From assembly GCA_003153355.1 (NCBI GenBank), contig PLYH01000001.1:250953-314952 (forward strand): DNA of 64,000 nucleotides. Direction: 5' to 3'. Under the pieces are notes generated by a model. The model did no database searches. It had not been told where the DNA came from and worked only from the letters and a program-made list of their open reading frames with translations. This document shows positions 51,655 to 61,100 of this stretch, piece after piece. Position numbers and translations under genes: made by a program. Within the stretch, counting starts at the first letter, position 1; each line of letters starts with the position of its first letter. The stretch is from Candidatus Peregrinibacteria bacterium. GTDB lineage: Bacteria; Patescibacteriota; Gracilibacteria; UBA1369.

Positions 51655-52914
51655 ATGATCGACCTTAAACTCCTCATCGAAAAACCGGAAGAAACCAAAA
51701 AAGCCATTTTAAAAAAACGCTACAAGGGCGACCTGGATATGGTCATTTCCATGGACCAGGAACGCCGCAGACTCATGAAAGAAGTGGAAGATTTAAAAGC
51801 CCACCAGAATAAAATCGCCAAGGAAATTCCCAACGCCGCGGACAAAAAACCACTGCTTGAACAATCCAAAGAATTAAAAGAACGCCTCAAAGAACTCGAT
51901 CCAAAACTGGAAAAAATCAAACTGGATCTGGAGGCAGAAGTTCTGCTCATTCCAAATCCGACGCTGGATTCCGTGCCCGACGGCAAAGACGAAAGCGACA
52001 ACGTGGTCGTCAAAACCGTGGGCAAAAAACCTGAATTCGCTTTTGAGCCGCTGGATCACATGGAATTGGGGCTGAGTCACGATCTCATCGACATTGAAAC
52101 CGCGGCGAATACTTCCGGATCGCGCTTCTACTATTTAAAAAACGATTTGGTTTTATTGGAGTTCGCCCTGCTGCAGTTCGTGATGCAAAAATTGATGAGC
52201 AAAGGGTTCGCACCGATTCTTCCGCCGGTCCTGGTGAAAGAAAAAGCCATGATCGCCACAGGATTTTTCCCCGCTGACCGCAACGAAATTTATCACGTGA
52301 ATCCCGGCGAAGATGACCTTTATTTGGTTGGAACTTCGGAAGTTCCTTTGTGCATGCTCCATGCCGATAAAATCGTTGATCCGGAAAAACTGCCGCTGCG
52401 CTACATGGGCTTCTCAACCTGCTTCCGCCGCGAGGCCGGCAGCTACAGCAAAGACACCTACGGCATCATCCGCGTACACCAGTTCGACAAAATCGAAATG
52501 TTCAGTTTCTGTGACCCGTCAAAATCTTTGGACGAACACGAACTTATTTTAAAAACTGAAGAAGAGATCATGACCGAACTCGGTTTCCACTACCAGGTCG
52601 TCAACATCTGCGGCGGGGACCTCGGCAACCCGGCTGCAAAAAAATACGACATCGAAGTCTGGATCCCGACGCAAAAAAAGTTCCGCGAACTTACCAGCTG
52701 TTCCAACTGCACCGACTACCAGGCCCGCCGCGCGAATATTAGAATGAAGGGGGCCAAAGGCAACGAAAACCTCCACACTTTAAACGGCACGGCCATTGCC
52801 ATCAGCCGCACACTCGTTGCCATCATGGAAAACTATCAGCAGGCTGACGGCACGATCGAAATCCCCGAAGTCCTGCGCGGCTACATGGGCGGACGCACAC
52901 ACATCGGCAAATAA
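51655..52914 (+). CDS. serS: Seryl-tRNA synthetase
   Basis: 419 residues. An N-terminal coiled-coil arm (~25-105) that contacts the tRNA-Ser long variable arm is followed by the class II core: 'LVGTSEVPLCMLHADKI', motif 2 'TCFRREAGSYSKDTYGIIRVHQFDKIEMF', 'FRELTSCSNCTDYQARRANIRMK' and motif 3 'TLNGTAIAISRTLVAIMENYQ'. Complete. It charges tRNA-Ser in the cytoplasm. Start ATG 51655 in 'cctttt-ATG', no Shine-Dalgarno. Confidence 0.98.
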   Translation: MIDLKLLIEKPEETKKAILKKRYKGDLDMVISMDQERRRLMKEVEDLKAHQNKIAKEIPNAADKKPLLEQSKELKERLKELDPKLEKIKLDLEAEVLLIPNPTLDSVPDGKDESDNVVVKTVGKKPEFAFEPLDHMELGLSHDLIDIETAANTSGSRFYYLKNDLVLLEFALLQFVMQKLMSKGFAPILPPVLVKEKAMIATGFFPADRNEIYHVNPGEDDLYLVGTSEVPLCMLHADKIVDPEKLPLRYMGFSTCFRREAGSYSKDTYGIIRVHQFDKIEMFSFCDPSKSLDEHELILKTEEEIMTELGFHYQVVNICGGDLGNPAAKKYDIEVWIPTQKKFRELTSCSNCTDYQARRANIRMKGAKGNENLHTLNGTAIAISRTLVAIMENYQQADGTIEIPEVLRGYMGGRTHIGK

Positions 52915-52994
52915 CCGGCCAGTGCAGGAAAATAATGCACCCATTTTGGCAAGTCATCCGTATCTAACTACAGTAACCCTTTAAAAATTTTCGT

Positions 52995-53381
52995 ATGCCA
53001 AATTATTTGTTACAGCGCCCAATGATGGGCGGATTCGGTGGAAACCCAATCGGCGGAATGATGGGTGGAAACGGTACACAGGGATTCTATAACGGAGCCA
53101 TGGGCTTAGCCGGAGGCCAATGGAACTCCCCGCTCGGCATTCTTTTTATCATCCTTGCCGTCGTAGCCTTCATTTTCTGGCTGGTCATGCTCATTGACCT
53201 CGTCAAAAGACCGGTCAAAGACAAGACCATGTGGGTATTGCTCTTCATTTTCGTTCACATCATCGGCGCCATCGTTTACTACTTCACCGGCCGCAAATCC
53301 GCTGAAATGGTCGGCGAACCAAAACATCACGATGCTCCAAAGCCTCCAGCTCCGCCAAAACCGCATCACCAGGAAAGCTAA
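52995..53381 (+). CDS. Small membrane protein with PLDc_N-like domain
   Basis: 128 residues. A Gly/Met/Asn-rich N-terminus (~1-40) is followed by two membrane helices with the PLDc_N pattern: 'IFWLVMLIDLVKRPVKDKTMWVLLFIFVHIIGAIVYYFTGRKSAE'. This domain normally precedes cardiolipin-synthase catalytic domains but also exists alone, as here. The C-terminal ~25 residues are His/Pro-rich ('KHHDAPKPPAPPKPHHQES'). Function unknown. Confidence 0.75.
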   Translation: MPNYLLQRPMMGGFGGNPIGGMMGGNGTQGFYNGAMGLAGGQWNSPLGILFIILAVVAFIFWLVMLIDLVKRPVKDKTMWVLLFIFVHIIGAIVYYFTGRKSAEMVGEPKHHDAPKPPAPPKPHHQES

Positions 53382-53424
53382 AATAAGCCCAAAACAAGCC
53401 TTTCCATTCTTGAGCTCCAGCTCC

Positions 53425-53454
53425 TTGATGGTTAGGCTCTTTTTGTGCTATAAT
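53425..53454 (+). promoter_or_regulatory. Promoter of the TIM-barrel protein
   Basis: TTGATG (53425-53430), 18 nt, TGc-TATAAT (53449-53454), 27 nt before ATG 53482. Confidence 0.7.
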
Positions 53455-53481
53455 GAAACGAATTAAATAAATACCAAAACC

Positions 53482-54306
53482 ATGCTCGTCCTCACTACAG
53501 ATTCACTCCGCGGCTATGGTCTCAACCGTATCTTCAATTTTGTAAAACAGGCGGGATACGGCGGCATCGACCTTCAGGTCGATTTCAAAAACTTCGACAC
53601 CCAGAATACTGAATACGTAAAACTGCTTTCGGATCAGTATCAGATCCCGGTCGTAGCCATTCAGGCTCCGCAGATTTCCAGTCCGAAAAAAATCCAGGAA
53701 GCCATCAGAATGGCAAAAATCCTGGGCTGCAGAATCATCGTGCTCCAGCCTCCGAAGATTTTTGATTTCAAATATATCCAGTGGCTCAAGAACGAAATTC
53801 CGAAAATCCGTCAGAAGGAAAATATTTCCATCGCTTTGGAAAATGCTCCATCGGAAACTTTTCTGGGAATTATTCCTGAACACGCCATGGGCAACGTGAA
53901 CGAAATGAAAAAGTTCAAGCATGCGTGTATTGATACGACCCGCGTGGCTCAAAAACACGAAGACCTCATCCGCATTTATAAAACTTTAAAAAAATATATC
54001 GTCCATATTCACCTTTCCAACGTGAAGCTTGGCCGCCAGTACTATCTCCCGAACGAAGGCATTCTGCCGATCGAAAGCTTCCTCACGAAATTGAAACAGG
54101 ACAGCTGGCCGGGCAACATCGCAGTGAAAGTGAATCCAAAATTCATGAACGCCGGCGACGATGAAAAAGTCCTCAAGACTTTGCTCGACATCAAAAAATT
54201 CTACGACACCTACTTCACCAACGTCCAAGTCATGACGTCCGCACCGGACCCTGACACCGCCGAAGAAAAAGAAGACCAGGAGCCAAAAAAACCAGGACTG
54301 TTTTAA
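53482..54306 (+). CDS. Xylose-isomerase-like TIM-barrel protein
   Basis: 274 residues of the AP-endonuclease-2/sugar-isomerase superfamily. Successive strands 'YGGIDLQVDF', 'IPVVAIQAPQ', 'CRIIVLQPP', 'ISIALENAP', 'HACIDTTRV', 'IVHIHLSNV' and 'NIAVKVNP' trace the barrel. Metal-ligand residues at E (ALENAP), D (CIDTTR) and H (HIHLSN) are partly conserved. A short acidic Lys/Pro tail follows. The reaction cannot be inferred: sugar epimerase, isomerase or AP-endonuclease types share this fold. Confidence 0.8.
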   Translation: MLVLTTDSLRGYGLNRIFNFVKQAGYGGIDLQVDFKNFDTQNTEYVKLLSDQYQIPVVAIQAPQISSPKKIQEAIRMAKILGCRIIVLQPPKIFDFKYIQWLKNEIPKIRQKENISIALENAPSETFLGIIPEHAMGNVNEMKKFKHACIDTTRVAQKHEDLIRIYKTLKKYIVHIHLSNVKLGRQYYLPNEGILPIESFLTKLKQDSWPGNIAVKVNPKFMNAGDDEKVLKTLLDIKKFYDTYFTNVQVMTSAPDPDTAEEKEDQEPKKPGLF

Positions 54307-54312
54307 ATAAGG

Positions 54313-54439
54313 GCAACCGAGGGATCATGCATCCCGAGGTTTTCGCGTAGCCGAACATGTTCGGCGGAGCGAACCGCGAAACGTTCGCTGAGCAAGCTTT
54401 CCTTCGGTTGGCAACTTTATAAAAAACAGTTAAGCTTGC
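54313..54439 (+). promoter_or_regulatory. Structured leader of the ABC transporter operon, candidate switching RNA
   Basis: Several inverted repeats fill this gap. A long-range stem CAACCGAGGG / CCTTCGGTTG (54314-54323 / 54411-54420, one G-T pair) encloses the hairpins CCGAACATGTTCGG (54351-54364) and AGCGAAC / GTTCGCT (54368-54390). A competing hairpin GGGAT-catgc-ATCCC starts at 54321. GCAAGCTT (54392-54399) pairs with AAGCTTGC (54432-54439), which ends 3 nt before ATG 54443. The last stem encloses the 3' arm of the first, so the two could be mutually exclusive. Confidence 0.5.
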
Positions 54440-54442
54440 AAT

Positions 54443-55144
54443 ATGATCGAACTCAAAAACGTCCAGAAAGTTTACAAGACCGGCGATGAAACCGTAACGG
54501 CGCTCAAAAACATCAACCTCACCATCCAGGACGGCGAATTCATTGCGATCGTGGGACCTTCGGGTTCCGGAAAATCCACGCTGCTGCATTTGATCGGCGG
54601 TCTGGATAAAATCAGCGACGGCGAAATTTTGGTGGACGGAAAAAATCTCCAAAAACTCAAAGATAAAGAACTTTCGCATTACCGCAATAAAGAGATCGGC
54701 TTCGTATTCCAGGATTTTCATCTGCAGTCGCACCTGACTCTTTTGGAAAATGTGGAGATTCCTTTGATGTTCGCGACCGGCAAAAAACGCAAAGAGGCTA
54801 CGATGCAAAAAAAAGCCAAAGAGCTGCTGACGCTCGTTGACGTGGGCGACCGCATGAACCACCGGCCCGCGGAAATTTCGGGCGGACAAAAACAGCGCAC
54901 GGCCATTGCGCGGGCCATCATCAACAAACCGCACATTCTTTTAGCCGACGAACCAACGGGCAATCTGGATTCACAGACGGGCAAAAGCATCATCGACCTT
55001 TTAAAAAAACTCCACAAAAAAGAAAACATGACATTGATCGTCGTCACGCACGACCGTGAAATCGCCAACGAAGCCGAACGGATCGTGGAAATTAAAGACG
55101 GCAAACTGATCGAAAGCAAACGTTCCGAAAAATTCACGCGCTAA
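54443..55144 (+). CDS. ABC transporter ATP-binding protein, MacB/LolD type
   Basis: 233 residues. Walker A G38-P-S-G-S-G-K-S-T46, Q-loop 'FVFQDFHLQSHLTLLENVEIPLMF', signature 'SGGQKQR', Walker B 'ILLADEPTGNLDSQTG' and H-loop 'VVTHDREIA'. The 'LTLLENVEIPL' and 'TGNLDSQTG' sequences are typical of the MacB/LolD/FtsE group that works with FtsX-like permeases. It is 15 nt before its permease gene. The substrate is not indicated; lipoproteins, peptides or cell-wall regulation are the usual roles. The upstream leader may control its translation. Confidence 0.94.
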   Translation: MIELKNVQKVYKTGDETVTALKNINLTIQDGEFIAIVGPSGSGKSTLLHLIGGLDKISDGEILVDGKNLQKLKDKELSHYRNKEIGFVFQDFHLQSHLTLLENVEIPLMFATGKKRKEATMQKKAKELLTLVDVGDRMNHRPAEISGGQKQRTAIARAIINKPHILLADEPTGNLDSQTGKSIIDLLKKLHKKENMTLIVVTHDREIANEAERIVEIKDGKLIESKRSEKFTR

Positions 55145-55159
55145 CAGCGCACACCAACT

Positions 55160-56458
55160 ATGTACTACCGACTCGCCATTAAAAATCTGATGAGCCAGCG
55201 CCTGAGAACATTTCTCACGACGTTGGGTTTGACCGTGGGCATCGCTTCGCTGGTCGTTTTCACGGGCTTGAGCGCGGGTCTGCGCCAGGCCATCTACACC
55301 AATATTTTAAATAACGGCTCGCTCACCGAACTCACGGTCCAGGGAAAAAGCGGCGGCAGTTCATTATTAAGTTTAATTCCAACGAGCCAGACCAAATCCC
55401 ACATCACTCCGCAAAATATGGCGGACATCGAAAAAATTCCCCACGTTACCAAAGTCTATCCTGAAATGAACTACGGCAACGTCAGTTCGCTCCAAATCAG
55501 CATTGTCGGCCAGACGTTCCAGACCGATACGATGATTTTCGGCATGCCGGAAGAATATCTTGCCGACACGCTCACCACGCCGGAACTTCAAAATGAATGG
55601 AACAACGCCACGCAAAACTACCCGGCCCAGCCGTACCCCGCAATTCTTTCCAGCAGAATCATCGACCTCTACAACTTCACCGTGGCGGCGTCCAGCAAAC
55701 TTCCCCATCTCACCGAACAGGAACTCACCGGACTTGACCTCAAGCTCCTTCCCGATCAGTCGACGTTCTTTAACAGCGTGAACGCCAACACCAATCCGGA
55801 AACCGCCAAACTCATTGGCTTTTCGGATAAAACTTCTTTGATTGGAGTGACGCTTCCGATTGATGTTGTCCGCAAAATGAACCAGCAGCTTGATCCAAAA
55901 TATCAGGACAGCTATCTGCAGTTATATGTTGAAGTGGACAGCGCGGATCATACCGACGAAGTTCAGCAGACCATTGATAAAATGGGGCTTGATACAACAT
56001 CAACCCAGCAGCAGATTCAGACTTTTGAACAAAACTTTCGCTTCATCAGTCTGGGACTCAGCATGATCAGCTTCGTGATTTTAATTGTAGCCGGACTGAT
56101 GATCGCGAACACTTTTTTCTCCGCGACGTCGGAACGCAAAAACGAAATCGGCATTTTCCGCGCGCTCGGCGCGAGCCGCACCAACATCCAGATGATCTTC
56201 CTGACCGAAGCCAGCCTCCTGGGAATTTTGGGAGGAGTCGTCGGCATCATCGTGGGCCTGGTCGGCGAGTTCGTCCTCAACATCATCGCCCAAAAAATTC
56301 TGCCCGACGTCACGAACAAACCCGCTTCCATTTTCCTGGACAACTGGCTGACGCTTTTGGGAATTTTTCTTTTGTCGATTTTCCTGAGCACGTTCTTTGC
56401 ATTTATCCCGGCAAACCAGGCTGCGCATCTTGAACCGCTCGACGCTTTAAACGAATAA
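55160..56458 (+). CDS. ABC transporter permease, MacB/FtsX-like
   Basis: 432 residues. 'AIKNLMSQRLRTFLTTLGLTVGIASLVVF' forms the N-terminal membrane helix, followed by a ~250-residue external MacB_PCD domain, then three membrane helices with the FtsX core 'ATSERKNEIGIFRALGASRTNIQMIFLTEASLLGILGG' and the C-terminal 'ALEPLDAL'-like end. It forms the transporter with the preceding ATPase. A MacB-type mechanotransmission pump or a lipoprotein-handling system is the family-level expectation; a membrane-fusion partner is not encoded here. Confidence 0.92.
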   Translation: MYYRLAIKNLMSQRLRTFLTTLGLTVGIASLVVFTGLSAGLRQAIYTNILNNGSLTELTVQGKSGGSSLLSLIPTSQTKSHITPQNMADIEKIPHVTKVYPEMNYGNVSSLQISIVGQTFQTDTMIFGMPEEYLADTLTTPELQNEWNNATQNYPAQPYPAILSSRIIDLYNFTVAASSKLPHLTEQELTGLDLKLLPDQSTFFNSVNANTNPETAKLIGFSDKTSLIGVTLPIDVVRKMNQQLDPKYQDSYLQLYVEVDSADHTDEVQQTIDKMGLDTTSTQQQIQTFEQNFRFISLGLSMISFVILIVAGLMIANTFFSATSERKNEIGIFRALGASRTNIQMIFLTEASLLGILGGVVGIIVGLVGEFVLNIIAQKILPDVTNKPASIFLDNWLTLLGIFLLSIFLSTFFAFIPANQAAHLEPLDALNE

Positions 56459-56485
56459 AAAAATAAAACAGTAACAAGAAACTTT

Positions 56486-56514
56486 TTGAACCGTTAGAGT
56501 ATAGTAAGTATAAT
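56486..56514 (+). promoter_or_regulatory. Promoter of the SLH protein at 56550
   Basis: TTGAAC (56486-56491), 17 nt, TATAAT (56509-56514). An ATG at 56517 lies too near the -10, so ATG 56550 is the start. Confidence 0.75.
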
Positions 56515-56549
56515 AAATGAAACCACCCTTATCTTTTAACTTTCTCTGT

Positions 56550-57788
56550 ATGAAAGGAAAAATTTCCTTCCTTCTGATCGGATCGATGGCAGCAGCCATG
56601 CTCAACCTGGGAATCGCCAATGCGGCGGCCCCGAGCAGCAATCCGTTCACGGATGTAAAATCATCGGACTCAGACTACCAGGCCATTTTATGGCTGAGTC
56701 AAAATGGTGTTATTAAAGGTTACAGTGACGGTACATACCGTCCAAACAGTCCGGTCAACCGCGCAGAAATGCTCAAAATGATTTTCGTTGCCGACGGCAA
56801 TGAAAAAAATGCGACTGCTGCATTAACCACCGGCCAGATGTTCCCGGACACTCCAAAAACAGAATGGTATGCCGAATATGTCGCGCTCGCTCGTACACGC
56901 GGCACTGTTCAAGGCTATCCGGACGGTTACTTCCGCCCATCCAACAACATTAACAAAGCAGAAGCTTATAAAGTCGTCCTCAAGGAATTCTACAATGAAA
57001 CAACCATGAGCTACGCAGCGACTCACGGCTCTTATCCGCTTACAGGATCTGCAGCCAAGGATGTAAAGAGCACCGACTGGTTTGCAGAATACATCAATTT
57101 TGCGGCGCTCAAAAATCTCTATGATGCGCAGATCACCAACGGAGGCAAAGGCGTCTATTTCTATCCGGGACAGGATCTGACCCGCGGTGAACTCGCCTTG
57201 CTCATCTATCGCGCCAAAGCTGTTTCCGACAACTTCCCAAACAACATTCAGGACGACTCCAGCATTTACAGCAGCACGACCATTCCGTTCACCACCAACC
57301 TTTACAGCTACAACTTCGCCGACAGTTCAGGAAAACCGACCGGATTCACCATCACCGATGCAAACCACACGAATGATCTCATCGGATATGCCACTAAATA
57401 TCCTCAATCTTTGTTGATATCAAACGGCGACACTCCAAACACCCTGAACTTCTATGAAGGTTCAAAGCCGAGCGCACTGGACATCACCATTGAAGTAAAA
57501 GAAAATCCTAAGCTTCTTTCCATCAAGGATTTCTTTGCTCAGAATCCAAGTACCGATCTCTATGCGCATTCACAAACAAACGAAGCGCTGCTCGTCAATT
57601 CAAATAACGCTGTGTGGTTCCACAAAGTGCAATTGAACCCACAGTCAGCTTTGACCGGAGATGAAGTTGTTGTTGTTTCATTGGACAACGCCATCGCCAT
57701 CATCACCGACCACGGCAGCCTCCACGAGGCAGACGGTGTCTTCAACTACATGGTCCGCAACTTCTGGTTCAAAAACTTCGCGGTATAA
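56550..57788 (+). CDS. S-layer-homology domain surface protein
   Basis: 412 residues from ATG 56550. The signal peptide ('FLLIGSMAAAMLNLGIANA') is followed by three SLH repeats to ~residue 230 ('VIKGYSDGTYRPNSPVNRAEMLKMIF', 'TVQGYPDGYFRPSNNINKAEAYKVVL', and a longer third ending in 'LTRGELALLIYRAK'). The C-terminal ~180 residues have no recognised domain and look beta-rich. It would be held at the cell surface by binding a wall polymer, like the SLH-CAP protein at 10796. It may be an abundant envelope protein, given its good promoter and terminator. Confidence 0.87.
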   Translation: MKGKISFLLIGSMAAAMLNLGIANAAAPSSNPFTDVKSSDSDYQAILWLSQNGVIKGYSDGTYRPNSPVNRAEMLKMIFVADGNEKNATAALTTGQMFPDTPKTEWYAEYVALARTRGTVQGYPDGYFRPSNNINKAEAYKVVLKEFYNETTMSYAATHGSYPLTGSAAKDVKSTDWFAEYINFAALKNLYDAQITNGGKGVYFYPGQDLTRGELALLIYRAKAVSDNFPNNIQDDSSIYSSTTIPFTTNLYSYNFADSSGKPTGFTITDANHTNDLIGYATKYPQSLLISNGDTPNTLNFYEGSKPSALDITIEVKENPKLLSIKDFFAQNPSTDLYAHSQTNEALLVNSNNAVWFHKVQLNPQSALTGDEVVVVSLDNAIAIITDHGSLHEADGVFNYMVRNFWFKNFAV

Positions 57789-57816
57789 TAAGGTCTAAAC
57801 AGAAAATTTAGTCTAT

Positions 57817-57895
57817 AAAAAAGGAGCCGTCACAAAGATCAAAACGACTCCGACCTAAGGGAGGATGCCGTTTTTAGCAAAAACGGCTCCTTTTT
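57817..57895 (+). terminator. Long terminator between the SLH protein and rpoB
   Basis: The outer 13-bp stem AAAAAGGAGCCGT / ACGGCTCCTTTTT (57818-57830 / 57883-57895) ends in a T-run. It encloses repeat copy C, whose inner hairpin GCCGTTTTT-agc-AAAAACGGC competes with the outer stem. Confidence 0.75.
57855..57887 (+). repeat. Dispersed CTAAGG-hairpin repeat, copy C
   Basis: CTAAGGGAGGAT followed by GCCGTTTTT-agc-AAAAACGGC, clearly related to copies A and B. Confidence 0.6.
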
Positions 57896-57912
57896 AAAAT
57901 TGAAAAATTAGT

Positions 57913-57940
57913 TTGACATAAGGTCAAAAATGAATAGAAT
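57913..57940 (+). promoter_or_regulatory. rpoB promoter
   Basis: Consensus TTGACA (57913-57918), 16 nt, TAGAAT (57935-57940). The predicted leader before ATG 58077 is about 130 nt and holds the hairpin TCTCCT-n6-AGGAGA (57959-57976). Confidence 0.8.
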
Positions 57941-57988
57941 GAATGAAGCTGTCAGACTTCTCCTTATTATAGGAGATCAGAGTGAGTT

Positions 57989-58108
57989 ATGAGCGATAGC
58001 AACCGTAGAAGAGCCCTCATCTTCAATGATGAAAGCGCTTCGCAAGTTACGCAATTTTATTCACTCTTCTTTCAATATGGCCAAGAAAATGCCGAAGAAG
58101 TCACCTAA
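57989..58108 (+). CDS. Possible 39-residue leader peptide overlapping the rpoB start
   Basis: ATG 57989 ('gagtt-ATG') opens a 39-codon frame that ends at TAA 58106, inside rpoB in another frame. An AGGAG, rare in this window, lies 13 nt upstream within a small hairpin. The peptide is unremarkable ('MSDSNRRRALIFNDESAS' at its start). It could couple or restrain rpoB translation, or be a chance frame. Confidence 0.3.
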   Translation: MSDSNRRRALIFNDESASQVTQFYSLFFQYGQENAEEVT

Positions 58109-61100
58109 AAAGGCTGCAAAGCCCATGAAGAAGGTGGCGAAAACTTCAAAGCCCGCGAAAAAAGCGAGCAAGCCTGCTCCAAAGAAAGCAGCGAAGCCGA
58201 TGAAAAAAGCGGCAAAACCTGCAAAAAAAATCGCGGTTAAAAAGCCTGCCGTGAAGGCAGCCAAAAAACCTGCGATGAAAGAAGCAAAGAAGGCTGCTCC
58301 AAAAGCAAGCAAACCGATGAAAGCGGCAGACGTAAAACCGGTTGCAAAGAAACCTGAACCGGCGGTTGAAGCAAAAAAACCGGAAGTGAAGGTTGAATAT
58401 AAAAGACAGCAGTATCAGAAACAAGGGCCGAAAAAAGCTGCCATCATTGATGAAAAAGCCGTAAAAGCCGCCCAGGCAAAGGTTGCGAAAGCGACCCTCA
58501 AAATGAAAGCTTCCACGAGCGTTGCCGAAGAAATTTCCAAACTTCTTCCAAAAGAGAACATCGTGATGAAGGAAGCCAGCAACCGCAAATATTTCAATCA
58601 GCGTCTGGATCAGGATGTGGTTCTTCCGAACCTCATTGAAATTCAGATCGATTCATACCGCTGGTTTTTGGAAGACGGTATCCGCGAACTCCTTGATGAA
58701 ATTAATCCGATTTCCGACTTTTCCGGAAAAAAACTTGAACTCCACTTTTTAGAACATTCCATCGGCGATCCGAAATGGGATTCCGAAACCTGCAAAAGCA
58801 AGAACCTGACCTACGAAGCTCCGCTGAAGGTTCATGTCCAGTTGATTAATAAAGAGTCAGGTGAAATTAAAGAACAGGATGTGTTTTTGGGCGGCATCCC
58901 TCTCATGACCAGCCGCGGTACTTTTATCATCAACGGTATTGAACGCGTGGTGGTAAGTCAGCTCGTCCGCTCACCAGGCGTATTCTTCTCAAAAAACGCC
59001 GCCGCTCCCGGTTTCCACAACGCCAAGATCATTCCAAAACGCGGCGCCTGGCTGGAAATCGAAACGGATAAGAAAGGCATCATCACCGTAAAGATCGACC
59101 GCAAACGCAAAATTCCGATCACCTCTTTAATGCGCATCTTTGGATACGCCACGGACAAAGAGATCCTTGAACTCTTCAAGGATGTCACGCTCGATCCCCA
59201 GCACGATTACATTTTCAACACACTGGAAAAAGACAGCGCAAAAACCAGCGATGAAGCGTACCAAAGCATTTATCGCAAGATCCGTCCGGGCGACCTGGCG
59301 ACTCCTGAAAATGCAAGATCCCTCATCCAATCCATGTTCTTCGACTACCGCAAATACGACATGGGACCGGTTGCGCGTTACAAACTCAACAAACGTTTCA
59401 ACGTGGACATTCCAAACACGAAAGAGTTCCACACTTTCCAGATCAAGGATCTGATCGAAATTATTAAATACCTGATCCGTCTCAACAACGGACAACTGCA
59501 GCCGGATGATATCGATCATCTTTCCAACCGCCGCATCCGCGCCGTTGGTGAACTCGTTCAGAACAAATTCCGCGTGGGTTTGTTACGTACTGACCGTATC
59601 GCCAAAGACCGTATGACCGTGATGGATCTTGAAACCGTCACTCCTACACAGCTTATCAACTCCCGTCCGATCACCGCTGCTCTCCGTGAATTCTTTGCAA
59701 GCTCACAGCTTTCACAGTTCATGGATCAGACCAATCCCCTTGCGGAACTGGCTCACAAACGCCGTCTCTCCGCCATGGGTCCGGGTGGTCTCTCCCGTGA
59801 ACGCGCATCGTTCGATGTCCGTGACGTGCATCCGTCCCATTATGGACGTATCTGTCCGATTGCCACGCCTGAAGGTCCGAACATCGGTCTCGTGGTCCAT
59901 TTGGCAACGTATGCCCGCGTGAACAAATACGGTTTTATTGAAACTCCTTTCCGCGAGGTTGGACACTTTGTCTTTAATAAAGCCAAAGATCTTGAAGGCC
60001 GCACCATCACGGAAGCCATCATCAATCCAAAGAGCAAAAAAGTCGTTGCTAAATCCGGCACGAAGATCGACGCCAAACTTGCCAAAGAGATCGAGAAACT
60101 CGACATCGAAAAAATCGCGGTACGCGGGTACATTACGAACCATGTCCGCTATTACGACGCCGACGAAGAACGATATCTGGTCATCGCTCAGGCCAACACC
60201 GAGTTCAACGACAAAGATGAAATCCTTGCCGACCTCGTTTCCGCTCGTAAAAACAGCGAACCGGCCATGGCGAACCTTGATGAAGTAACGCACATCGACG
60301 TCTCACCGAAACAGATTATTTCCGAAACCACTTCGCTCATTCCATTCTTGGAACATGACGATAACACCCGCGCGTCCATGGGTTCAAACATGCAACGCCA
60401 GGCGGTATCGCTCATCACTCCTTCCGCTCCGGTGGTCGGAACGGGTATTGAAGAGGTCGTTGCCAAAAGCTCCGGCCAGGTCGTACTCGCGGAAGACAAC
60501 GGAACCATCTCTTATGTTGACGGTGAACAAATCACAATCATTTACGACTCAGGTAAAAAATCCGTCTACAAACTTCTTATTTACGAACGAAGCAACCAGG
60601 GCACCTGTATTCATCAGCGCGCGCGCGTGAACAAAGGCCAGCGTGTCCACAAAGGCGACGTCCTCGCGGACGGTCCGGCCATTGAAAACGGCGAACTTGC
60701 GCTCGGTCAGAACGTGCTCGTTGCCTACATGTCATGGCAGGGTTACAACTTTGAAGATGCGGTTATTATTTCCGACCGCGTGGTGAAAGACGGTTACTTT
60801 GATTCCGTGCATATTGAAACATTTACGATGGACGTGCGCGATACCAAGCTCGGTCCTGAAATTATTACCCGCGATATTCCGAACGTCGGTGAAGCCCGTC
60901 TGAAAGATCTTGATGAAAACGGCATCATCCGTATCGGTGCGAATGTCCGCGAAGGCGACATTCTCGTCGGTAAAATTACGCCAAAAGGTGAAACCGAACT
61001 CACGGCTGAAGAAAGACTGCTCCGCGCCATCTTCGGTGAAAAAGCCCGCGACGTGAAAGACACTTCCCTCCGCTTGCCGGGTGGTGAAGGAGGAAAAATC

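Noticed and set aside
56509..56519. ATG 56517 as a leaderless start of the SLH protein
   Set aside because: Only 2 nt separate it from the -10 box, too close for it to be in the transcript, and it would bury the signal peptide; ATG 56550 fits both.
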